A stretch of 50,444 nt of DNA from Mucidula mucida (taxonomy: Eukaryota > Basidiomycota > Agaricomycetes > Agaricales > Physalacriaceae), in NCBI GenBank assembly GCA_015501055.1, contig JADNYV010000253.1, positions 1 to 50,444 of the forward strand, in the 5' to 3' direction. The notes beneath the pieces were generated by a model, which saw only the letters and a program-made list of their open reading frames with translations, searched no databases and was not told where the DNA came from. Both the position numbers and the translations under genes were made by a program. Within the stretch, counting starts at the first letter, position 1; each line of letters opens with the position of its first letter. This document shows, in pieces, positions 41,040 to 50,444 of the stretch.

Positions 41040-41602
41040 GAGAACAAGGAGCTTTATGTGTAGTTCATCGCGTGCTTCCGCAGAAGAACGTTTGACCAAA
41101 TGTCGTGCAAGCCTGCTACGATATGAGATTTGCTTTATTCACTGATGAAACAAATAACAACGCCACATCCAGAAATGAGACCCACCCTCCCGGCCAGCCA
41201 ATGAATGCCAGTGAGAAGATCTCTGTGTCGTGGACTACTTCTGCTTTCGTGGATAACCATACGCCGGGCAATAGCATCACCTCAGTGCATCATGTTAACC
41301 CCGCGCCGGGATGCTCAAGACCCGCAAGACATCTGGGGTCACGAACGGTTCTTCTTGCTTAACATGGAAGCAAGTCACCTCCTCCGATCACGGCAGCCCT
41401 CGTCAAGAGCAATTGCGCTCGACGAAGCTTGCAGGGCACAGGAGTCACTTCATAAGCACTACTCGCAAAAAGGAAAGCCGCCTGATGAGAACCGGGCAGT
41501 CGAATAAACGTACATTCCAAAAAAAACGTGAATGGAGCACTATCAATATCGTGAATCTACGCACAACTCCATCAATACATAATATCCAGTAAACCAAACC
41601 CA
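41040..41602. other. Spacer at the 3' side of GET3
   Basis: Short frames only (for example 41105-41362), without recognisable motifs. No element seen. Confidence 0.3.
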
Positions 41603-42828
41603 TTAATCCGACGGCGGAACATACGGCTCTACCAACATCTTGCTAAACTCTTGTAACTTCTCCGGCCCACGAACTTCCTCTGTGAGCAACGGGAGCCGGA
41701 TAATGTGGAAGAATTCATCATAAAGTTCGTGGGCCTCGTTGAGGTATTTCTGCTGCATCTTTTGTCGGACACTGCAGTGTTCGCAGTTGGAGTCTAACGA
41801 AGGTGAGTAACCGGATACGAGCAAGAGATTTGAACGTACTCTTCTTGGGGAAGAGGAGCTGATTAACGACAATGTTGTGTGTGTCAATCTCGTAGGACGT
41901 CAGCTCCTGCACCAACCGCTCCGTTTCGTAGAGGGACAGGAACTCGGATATGCAGACGCAGACAAAGGTAGTCTTCTCCGGGTCCTTGAACTGGGTATTT
42001 ACTTCTGTGATAACCGCGCGCATTGATTCGAGCTTGGCAAACATATCCTCCTGCGATCCGGCCTCGCCTCCCATCATAGCAGACATTTGGTTTATCATAG
42101 GACCAAAGCGAGAGCCGAGGGTGCTGAGTTTTCCGAGGGCTTTTTCAAGGACGGTGGGGAATGAGAGGAAGCGGAGCGTGTGCCCTGTTGGCGCGGTGTC
42201 GAAGACGATGACCGAGTATTCCATGGACTTTACATGCTTCATGATTTCGGCAAAGCTCATGGCTTCATCGACACCGGGGATAGCAAACGCGAGGTCTTGC
42301 ATCATGGACCCCATCATGCCATTGGAATCGGCTGCAAAACTATCGGTCACGGTCGACTGGGAGCGTCTAAACACGCACATTGCTCGACCATCTCCTGAAT
42401 AGCACTCGTCGGATCGATTTCCATGGCAGACAGATTATCAAATCCGTTGACTTTGGTCGCGTCTTTCGAGAATTTCTGGCCAAATGCGTCCGACAGGTTG
42501 TGCGCGGGATCCGTTGACTGCATAGGCGTTAGATTTCGTTTACGTGGAGCCCAGGGGACGCACGATGAGGAGGACGGATTTACGACACTTTGCTAGTTGT
42601 ATTGCCAGTGAGCATGATGTTGTGGTTTTGCCTGGATAGGTTGGTTCAATTGCTAGTACGAAAGCCAGACTGAGGCGTACATGCCTACACCGCCCTTTCC
42701 ACCTAATAAGACTGCTCAGGACGGACTGGATAATCATTGGAACGCGAGTAATTACCACAGAATATCCATTTCAGCGTGTCCTGGTCGAGTATATTTTGCA
42801 GCGTTGGCGGTAATGTTTCGTCGGCCAT
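41603..42828 (-). CDS. GET3: GET3 ATPase (ASNA1/ArsA family), guided entry of tail-anchored proteins
   Basis: The gene model is complement(join(41603..41793, 41840..42331, 42379..42517, 42564..42631, 42685..42702, 42756..42828)), 326 residues, intact. GET3 is a cytosolic homodimeric ATPase that delivers tail-anchored proteins to GET1/GET2 at the ER. Visible motifs are the deviant Walker A GGKGGVGKT (assembled across exons 1, 2 and 3), switch [13 protein letters not shown], switch [14 protein letters not shown], the hydrophobic-groove Met-rich region [11 protein letters not shown], and the zinc Cxx[11 protein letters not shown] of the dimer interface. Exon 2 is only 18 nt, and the intron after it uses a GC donor (GTAG|GCATGT). 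A 47 nt intron at 42332..42378 explains an apparent frame break. Length and motif order match fungal GET3. Confidence 0.93.
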
Positions 42829-43019
42829 GGTGGTACGTGGTTAAAGGGAGCGTGATGCTAGGGTTAGGGTTTTAAGCTTGGTGTCCAGAACCTTCCAGTA
42901 CATACGCATTCCAACGAGTTGGGCTGAGTCTTCTCGCGTTTCTTAAATACTTGAATCACAGGGAAGTAGTACTATTTTATGCTAAGAGAGAGAAATAACC
43001 TCCCGGTAACAATTCATAC

Positions 43020-44320
43020 CTAGTATCTATAAATCTTATCCTCATCAAACATGAACCTCTGAACTAGACCCGCCAGTTCTCTTGACCCTTCCACACCAGG
43101 CCAGTATACAGGATCATCATTGCTTATCTCGACCCAATCCACTTGATGCCCTCGCTCCTCGTACTTCCGCAGCACATCGCGCAAAGCCACAAAATCCCTC
43201 CCAGACAATTCACCATCATCTGGGTACGAGCTAGCATCTTCCGCCGCCTCCTCCTTCGACGCCTTTCGAATGTACACTCCGCGTAATCTGGGGAAAGTCT
43301 TGGGATGCGTGTCCACGAGCTTCTGCAACGCCTGACAAAACGCAAAACAACAGATCGAGTCGGCAGAGAGGTACACTTCGCTGAGCGCCGGAAGACTGAG
43401 CAACGCCATTTTCCACCACGACGGCGAAAGTGGGGCGTATATCAGTAACCGCACGTCTAGCACTTCTGCGTGGTGCATGAGCGAAGTCAGGATCGTCCTC
43501 GACATCCGGATCTGTGATTTCCCTCTCTCGACAAGGAACACAAAGTTCAGTGCCTTCCTATCGTCCAAAGTTTCCGCTTGCTTGAGGATCTTCGTGTCCT
43601 TGCGGTCAAAGCCACCGATTCCCATATCGTACAGCCCTCTGTCGTACAGCCGGCGGCGTTCAGATTCCAGGATACAATCGCTGGCCGTCACCGTCTTGAT
43701 GCGCTGTCCATTGCTGTGCCGAAAGGGCTACGAGCAAGCGGTGGCATCGCCAATGATTCTAGTTGGATATACCAGCACTCTGATACTAGTTGTGTGAGGA
43801 ACGCACAAGAACGCGGGGAAGGCCTGGAGGACATGTTCGTATCCAACAAGCCAGAGGACACGTAGGAGGGGCAGATGAATAACCTGTAATTCGAGGCGGC
43901 ACACCCAGCTGCCCAAGGATCTTATACAAATAAAGATCGTGATCGCTTGAAAAGGAATGGTGGATGGTCAACGGCCAGTTGCCCAAGCGCTCGAGGTGAC
44001 GCAGGTCATGGTGCATTAGAGAGGTCGATGAATGACCATAGGAATCCGTCGTGCATGATCAATGCGTGCCATCTGCGGCAGACGAGCATGATCTCCCATT
44101 GAAGGTCAATGCCCAGGCCGAAGCGGAATATTCGTGTCAATATTTCGTCTGGGAGATGGTATATCGGGGCAAGCGTGCCTCTGTAGAAGCTTAACGCTGC
44201 GAGGATGTGATATAGATTGCTGATCGCGCCATCCAAGTCTGCGAGCGACGCGTCTGGATCACTGAGTTACGGAAAATGGTTATCCAAGGAGTGAAGAGCA
44301 GTTTTCAAAGCGCTGAACAT
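43020..44320 (-). pseudogene. F-box protein pseudogene
   Basis: The ATG at 44320 opens MFSALKTALHSLDNHFP and meets a TAA at 44267-44269; the same frame continues LSDPDASLADLDGAISNL. The F-box follows: YHLPDEILTRIFRFGL, WEIMLVCRRWHALIMH and FLWSFIDLS. One base appears missing near 44015, after which HHDLRHLERLGNWPLTIHHS is read, another frame change occurs near 43915, and a TAG interrupts at 43728-43730. The last part (TASDCILESERRRLYDRGL to FDEDKIYRY, 43020) is open and contains Leu-rich segments (LLSLPALSEVYLSADS). In intact form it would be an SCF adaptor like the 22 kb gene, but of another subgroup. Two nonsense codons make real decay likely. Confidence 0.7.
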
Positions 44321-45388
44321 AGTCAATATGAGTACTGTACGGTATCAGGTACACGATATGAGATTCTTACCTAGCTCCCTTGGTTAGAAGAGATTGAGCT
44401 TCCACAAAAGGCTCAAAATGAGCAGGAATAGACATCGAGGAGCGCCTTTAGGCTTTCGGTATGTGATCTAAAACGGGGCAAGGTGAGCGCTTGGGAACAC
44501 CACCTCCAAGTTGAAGATCAAGTGCAGAAATGATGGGAACACTGCAATCGACACGTGACTCTTGGTTTCCAACCTGCGTGTGTGCATTGCCCTTGTTCCC
44601 CAGATAACGGCAGAAAAAGGAATAACCCACTGGTACACGAAGAGTTCTCTTTCCATGACGCGGTGAGTATGTGGCGCTTGATCGTCACATGTCCGATCGC
44701 TCAGCCTGCTTCCGTACCACCATCATCGCGTCGACGCGCTGACACATGGAAGATCTCCGATGGCTTCTTCTCGTCTGAAGACCACTTTCTACTGTGGACA
44801 TACGCGTTCTGGTCTGTGTTTTAGTCTTACTCTTCCTTGTGGCTCGGAATGGTACTCTGCGCTGGGCTATAACGAAGGTTAACATTTCTCCCTGCCTACG
44901 TCGCAGTGCACGGAACGCGTACGCCAAAAATCTGACACGGTACGTTAGGGCTCCGCTCCGTATCCGTATACGGTTACGGCCGTATAGTTTGCGGCTTAAG
45001 GACCCGTACCGGACCCGTAACCGTATAGTCGCGTCCAGGAGCTCTTACCGTACGGTTACGGGTGCTTTCAACGGTCATGATATGGGTGCCGGATTGGAGT
45101 CTGCCCGCATCATGGGGATTGCGAAGTTCTTCAGATGGAGCTGTTGCGCCGTTGGGGAAGTGGCAGGCATGCCATCCCTCAGAATTTCTCTGCAGTGAGT
45201 TCTTGTCCTTTCATGCTTGTATGGTAACAGAGGACCCGTAACCTACAAGTCGTATGCCGAGCCCTATGCAGGTATGTGATACTCATCCCTGCGTCCGATC
45301 TTCTAATGCTGATGCCTCCAGAGTAGTAGTGGAGTACTTCAAAACATACGCTTCCCTTGCCAATAATTGCGCACCTGTTTTACCCTCG
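44321..45388. other. Gene-free stretch with a cluster of CCGTA/TACGG motifs
   Basis: No coding region is supported, although several short frames exist. The one notable structure is the motif cluster at 44943-45065, listed separately. Confidence 0.35.
44943..45065. repeat. Cluster of inverted CCGTA/TACGG motifs, possible hAT end
   Basis: Within about 120 bp there are at least ten occurrences of CCGTA or its complement (for example CCGTATCCGTATACGG, GGTTACGGCCGTATAG, CCCGTAACCGTATAG, CCGTACGGTTACGGG). A TAGGGCTCCG start lies at about 44945. Dense short palindromes next to a TAGGG end resemble the subterminal region of a hAT element, here without a visible opposite end. Confidence 0.4.
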
Positions 45389-45898
45389 CTAAGGATCTGT
45401 GTTAATAGACTTTCCTTCACATTTTATACGCATATATGCAGTCGATGTTCCCGATTCTTGAAACGCTCGCTGAGCTCTGTATATGCGTCGTTTATGTCTA
45501 CGACTCCGAGTAGACTCAAGCACTGCCTGGTTTCCTTTCTTGCGATTGTATTGACATGCATGTTTCAGCTCTTTGAACATAGAGTTCATCTGTTGCACCT
45601 TTTTTATAAGATTTCGCTCGGCTAACATTGCCTCTTTTGAAGCGGAGGTTTCCATCAGATACGCTTCTTATGCCGGTTCAAAAGTACACGCACGCGCGAT
45701 GTTTCTTCGGACTGCCAGATGTGACCAGATGCTGGGGTCAGGTTGAGGTTGATGCAAGTTCTTTCGACATGCAATGTCCTTGTCAACAGTGGGATTGCCT
45801 TGCCCGGTAAGTAAGGCAAGCATTTCGGACTCATGATCGTCTATCTTCTCCCGTTGATGCTGATTCCGGAATGAAGGTGGGCCTCGGAGAGCCACCAT
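45389..45898 (-). pseudogene. Possible charged hypothetical protein relic
   Basis: One frame is open over the whole interval except for a TAA near 45683. The right part ends LAVRRNIARACTFEPA, and the left part reads MLAERNLIKKVQQMNSMF and KELKHACQYNRKKGNQAV, a helical, possibly coiled-coil sequence. The composition is coding-like but no family is recognised. It could equally be chance. Confidence 0.2.
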
Positions 45899-46430
45899 CC
45901 AGATGTCCCGATTAGCCTTCGCTTCGCCGGTGCCTGCTAGTCAACTTGAAAGAATAATTCACTTTACATCTGCAGACGAGGTATGGTACCGGTTATCCTC
46001 CATCTGGAAAATCAATGTGTGTGTTCTTCTGACTCCGAGGCACAATTTCGGCCCTAGCGGCAATCTGGATTAATACGGCATATGGGGAAATACTCCTGTG
46101 TGTCTGTCTATTCAGAGGGCGCGTTCTTGGTCGTGCAGCAACGTCCAGAACCCGCAGTATTGACTCTTTTCATTTCCTGAGATTCTTTCGCATTTTGTTG
46201 CATGACTATGATACCTGTAACAGCGTGTAGATTTCATCTGTGAGCCGGAGGCAGTTGGTAAGCTTGCTGTTTCGTCATCCATATGCCGGTCTCGGACCAA
46301 ATATTTTAATAGATTCCTACTATATTCCTGCCAGAAACGACTAGCGCGGCCTCGCTAGTCATCTCTATCATGATGATGCACTCGCACGCCGTTTAGTTGA
46401 CTTCCGGACCGCCCTTTCCCTTTTACCGTC
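45899..46430. other. Upstream region of the P4-ATPase gene
   Basis: No gene seen. Presumed promoter and leader of the flippase gene starting at 46431. Confidence 0.35.
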
Positions 46431-49400
46431 ATGAGCACGGCGACGACGACGGCGAGCACGACTAGGCGGCCGCGGACGTGGTGGCGGCGTATACAGTCCT
46501 TCAGCGTCGAGGACCTCTTTTCCACGAAACGCCCGCCGGGACCGCCCCGCACAATCTATGTCAACCAGCCGCTCCCTCCAGACTATCACGACCATCGCGG
46601 GCGGGTTAAACACGAACATATCTACAACAGCAACCAGGTGGTCACCTCCAAGTACACTATCCTCACATTCCTACCGCGAAACCTCATGGAACAGTTTCGA
46701 CGGATAGCGAACATGTAAGGCGGTTCTGCAGGCGTAGGACTCAGCTCAATGTATTACCAGATTCTTCCTCGGCCTCGCTATTCTGCAGTTCTTTCCGAAA
46801 TTCTCACCATCTCACCCGGCGTTGTTATTCTTCCCCTTGTCATCATCATCGCCCTCACGCCCTCAAGGACGGCTATGAGGACATAAAGCGCCACCAATCT
46901 GATAGAGCCGTCAATCAGAGTATAGTCAAGGTTTTGTCAGGTGGACACGCCAATCCCAACGCGGTCAAGTCCAAGAGCAAGACGTTTGTCAGAGGACTCA
47001 TACCACGGTCTCGCAAGGGTGCTAATTCAGATTCGGAATTCGACTATGATGCTTCGAGTGGGGCGACCGCGTGCTGGAAGGACACGACATGGGAAGATGT
47101 GCGCGTAGGCGATTTTGTCAAGCTCAGAGGAGACCACCCCTTTCCTGCCGATATCCTCATCTGTGCCACGTCCGATGACGAGAACGTCGCGTATGTTGAG
47201 ACCAAGAACCTTGATGGAGAGACGAATTTAAAGTCGCGCAACGCTCTGCCTGCTCTCACCGACCTACGTGACGCGAACGCGTGTTCAAATGCTACCCCTT
47301 TCCAGGTGCAATGCGACCGTCCCGAGAACAACATGTTCCGTCTCAACGCAACTGTCACCGTCGCCGGACAGCGTGCTCCAGTCGACCTGCAGACTATGCT
47401 TCTCCGAGGTACCATTTTACGGAATACGGATTGGGTGATCGGCGTCGTACTTTTTACGGGAGAGGATAGCAAGATCATCATGAACTCTGGAAGCACGCCA
47501 AGTAAGCGAAGCAGAGTCGAGAAGGAGATGAATCCTCAAGTGTAAGTTACTTTGTCGTTCTTCTTGCTTCGTGACGCTAAAAGCATATAGTCTAATCAAC
47601 CTTGCGATACTGGCAACTCTGGCGACTATCTGTGCCATTGCAGATTCTACACTGGAGAAACATTACTATCCCTTGGGAGCTCCATGGCTTTTCGCCGATA
47701 ACCAGAGAGATGACAACCCTTCCATCAACGGTCTCATCACTTGGGCCTTTGCCCTTCTCACGTTAGTCACCCACTTATTGCGTCGGGCACTTGTTGATTT
47801 TAGTTTCCTCTTCCCTCAGGTTCCAGGATATCGTCCCGATTTCGCTCTACCTCTCCATCGAGGTTGTCCGTACCCTTCAATCCGCGTTCATCTACTTTGA
47901 CAAGGACATTTGGTATGAAAAGACCAACCAACCCACCTTGGCCCGTAGCTGGAATCTTTCGGACGATCTTGGGCAGATTCAATACATCTTTTCCGATAAG
48001 ACCGGTACCCTTACTCAGGTGAGTATCCACCTCTCCACGATTACTGTTCGTGGTTTCTGATGTCTGGTCCATCAACTGTTTAGAATTCGATGGTGTTTCG
48101 TCAATGCTCGGTTGGCGGCCGAGCATACACTGGTGATCCTGATTCATCGTCTGATAGTGATGATGATAGTTCATCTATTGAGCTGAAGAAGCAGAAGATA
48201 TCCGCGTACGTGGCCAGTCTTCCGGGCTCGAGGCAGGCGACGTCGTCGAATGTGGTGCTCCCACCCAAGGTCAAGGATACTGGGTACACGTTCCAGGATA
48301 CGATTCTTAAGATGGACATTGAAGCTGCGTTGACTGAGGATGGGGCGGAGGATGCTGATCCCGAAAAGACGGCTCATGCACGTGCATTGTACGGTTTCTT
48401 CAGCGTCTTGGCTTTGTGCCATACCGTTGTCGCTGCTACCGATAAGCAGACGGGGGCGATCGAGTACCGCGCTCAATCTCCGGATGAGTCGGCACTCGTG
48501 CAGGCTGCCGCTGATATGGGTTTTGTCTTCCTCGGCCGAGATCGCGAGACGCTGTCAATGCGTACGCCATCGTCCGAAGAACCCGAACGGTACGAGCTGC
48601 TGAATATTCTGGAATTCAACTCTTCCCGGAAGAGGATGAGTGTCGTGTTGAAGAAGCTGGATGGAGACGACGACAGACTGTTCTTGTTGACGAAGGGCGC
48701 GGACAATGTCATTTTTGATCGGTTAAAGCCTGGTGCGGAGGCGCTGAAGGCGGAGACTGAGCGGCATTTGAGTGCTTTTGCCAATGAGGGTTTGAGGACA
48801 TTGACTTTGGCGTACAAGGTCATTTCGTGTAAGCCGTTGCGATTTCTCATTCTCTGAGCCTGCGTCTGACAAGACTTTCTAGATCCCGAATACATCTCTT
48901 GGAGCGAGCGTTATCATGAGGCGTCTGTTTCTATAGATGACCGGGAGGAGAAGATTGACGCGGTTTCGGAAGAGCTGGAGAAGGACCTTCGTTTGCTGGG
49001 TGCTACTGCCATAGAAGACCGACTTCAGGACGGCGTTCCTGAGACCATCGCCGACTTGAAGCGCGCCGGAATCAAAATCTGGGTCGCCACTGGGGACAAG
49101 CTAGAAACTGCTATTGGTGGGTTACGCAACTCGCCGTTCGATTTCGTTACTCATCTCCGTCAGCCATTGGCCGAAGTACGAACCTTGTTGCAGCGGATTC
49201 CAATATCATCATCGTTCGCGGCGGTGGGAGCAAGCCAGTGGGCAACCAAATGGCCGACGCGATGTCGAGGTTCTTTCCTGAAGTTACGGATATGGAGATC
49301 CCGAGACCCGGGACTCCTGCATTGGACAAGGTATATCCGTTGTCGAGAGTAGAGACGGGCATGTCTGTTGTTGGGGAGAACAATGGCGAGCGTCCTGGAG

Positions 49401-50429
49401 GCTTCATCCTGGTGGTGGATGGTGCTGCTTTGACGCAGGCGTTCAGCTCCGAGGCGTCTCAGAAGCTGTTGCTCAGGCTTGGGACGCTGTGTGAGGGCGT
49501 GATATGTTGTCGCGTGTCACCTTTGCAGAAAGCGCTAGTCGTGAGATTGGTCAAGGATAATCTCAAGGTTATGACGTTGGCTATTGGGGATGGGGCGAAT
49601 GATGTTTCTATGATCCAGGTGGGTTGATATTCTCGATTTCGTGTCGTCGGTGTCTGATTTGCTTAGGCTGCTGATGTTGGTGTTGGCATTTCTGGTGAAG
49701 AGGGACTGCAGGCTGCGAATTCGTCAGACTATGCTATTGGACAGGTGAGGCTTGTTTTGTTGTACTGGTCGGTTGAGCTGACGGACTTTTGCAGTTTCGT
49801 TTCTTGAAAAAGCTTCTTCTTGTACATGGTCATTGGTCCTATGCACGGAACGGCACACTGTGAGTTTGACTGTTGAGATTCTGCGTGCGGCTTTACTGAG
49901 TTGGGCTAGCATTTTAAACTTCTTTTACAAAAATGTTGTACCAATGGGGATTAAGTTCTGGTTCCAGATCTACAATGGCTGGAGTGCCAGTTTGTGCGTT
50001 TTCTTCCTCTGCTTGTCGTTCATTTCGCTCATGCTTTTTAGCGTTTTCGATTATGTGTATATCTTATTCTGGAATTCGTTATGGACGTTGCTGGCGGTTG
50101 TGGGGATTGGTCTTTTCGATCGTATTGTTGGTGAGTCTTGGAAAGCATTCCTGAGTGCTCCTTGTTGACGCGTTCACAGATGCCCAGTTCTTATGGACTT
50201 GCCCGAGTTGTATCACTATGGCAGGGAGAAGTACTGGTTCAGCATGAAGGACTTTTATATCTATATGTTCGACGGTCTATACCAGGTAAGGTTCTTGGTC
50301 AATCTTCGTCGCGGATGGTATTAACAGTGACGCTAGTCTGTCATCATATATTTCTTGATTGTCTACGGAACTTTCTCCCCGACATCACGAAGCGACGGAT
50401 ATGATCAGAATCTGTACGAGTTCTCTACT
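46431..50429 (+). CDS. P4-type ATPase (phospholipid flippase), 3' end beyond the window
   Basis: Exons: 46431..46714, 46761..47541, 47591..47761, 47820..48018, 48084..48828, 48883..49116, 49164..49618, 49667..49744, 49795..49859, 49910..49993, 50042..50130, 50180..50285, 50337..50429, all GT-AG. The protein flips aminophospholipids to the cytosolic leaflet with a CDC50-type partner. Motifs in order are [14 protein letters not shown] (entry to TM1), NLDGETNLK (actuator), PISL in [11 protein letters not shown] (the P4-specific TM4 motif), DKTGTLTQ with the phosphorylated Asp, [50 protein letters not shown] and NFFYKNVV. Three single-base losses appear near 46803 (FPKFS), 46860 (IALT/LKDGYED) and 50187 (DAQ/LMDLPEL), next to short runs. 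Either assembly errors or recent decay; the rest of the frame is clean. Overall sequence is Dnf/Drs2-like; the subfamily is not resolved. Confidence 0.85.
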
Positions 50430-50444
50430 GTAAGCGCGTTTCGG

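Noticed and set aside
42332..42378. Apparent frameshift in GET3
   Set aside because: A 47 nt GT-AG intron resolves it, giving MVEQSDSNGMMG in frame.
42860..42874. TAGGGTTAGGGTTTT looks like a telomere repeat
   Set aside because: Only two units, just upstream of the GET3 start; too short for telomeric origin.
1..50444. CRISPR array, bacterial operon or prophage signals
   Set aside because: No regularly spaced repeats and no prokaryotic gene organisation; spliceosomal introns throughout.

Overview
The window looks like a stretch of a mushroom-type basidiomycete (Agaricomycetes) nuclear genome. The evidence is dense genes split by many GT-AG introns of about 45-60 nt, together with protein families typical of such fungi: a DUF6535 membrane protein, F-box and BTB/POZ proteins, kinase-fold proteins in tandem, KDZ and tyrosine-recombinase transposons, and conserved eukaryotic genes (SRP68, the GET3 ATPase, a P4-type lipid flippase). 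No species can be named from sequence alone. | Layout. At 0-4 kb there is the tail of a KDZ transposase and an 888-codon Ty3-type Gag-protease reading frame with no polymerase. At 4.4-9 kb three head-to-tail genes encode a kinase-fold family without the catalytic-loop aspartate; the outer two are intact and the middle one is broken. At 10.7-12 kb lies an HNH-nuclease-like pseudogene, with a paralogue at 27.1-28.7 kb. At 12.4-18.1 kb an SRP68 gene on the minus strand is split by a 3.8 kb tyrosine-recombinase (DIRS-type) retrotransposon with a 342 bp inverted repeat and a further pair of 366 bp direct repeats. At 19.5-26.7 kb there are a small hypothetical gene, two more decayed kinase-fold copies lying tail to tail, an F-box protein, a protein with four CxxC motifs, and a DUF6535 membrane protein. 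| At 29-37.5 kb a multi-pass membrane protein gene carries, inside its second intron, an almost complete second tyrosine-recombinase retrotransposon (Gag, RT-RNase H, recombinase). That element contains an in-phase GT-AG intervening sequence in its RT domain, and its RNase H frame is split by an 889 bp hAT-type element with a clean 8 bp target duplication. A BTB protein gene converges on this membrane gene, and a decayed paralogue of the membrane gene follows at 39.9-41 kb. | At 41.6-42.8 kb GET3 is intact, with six exons, one of them an 18 nt microexon followed by a GC-AG intron. An F-box pseudogene lies at 43-44.3 kb. A P4-ATPase runs from 46.4 kb off the right edge. | How the genes relate. 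There is no operon-like system; the window is a mosaic of housekeeping genes and fast-evolving families, remodelled by nested mobile elements. GET3 (insertion of tail-anchored proteins), SRP68 (co-translational targeting) and the flippase all concern membranes, but their proximity looks incidental. Several genes are one base short beside short homopolymers, so some apparent pseudogenes may reflect assembly indels rather than biology. Nonsense codons and transposon insertions cannot be explained that way.
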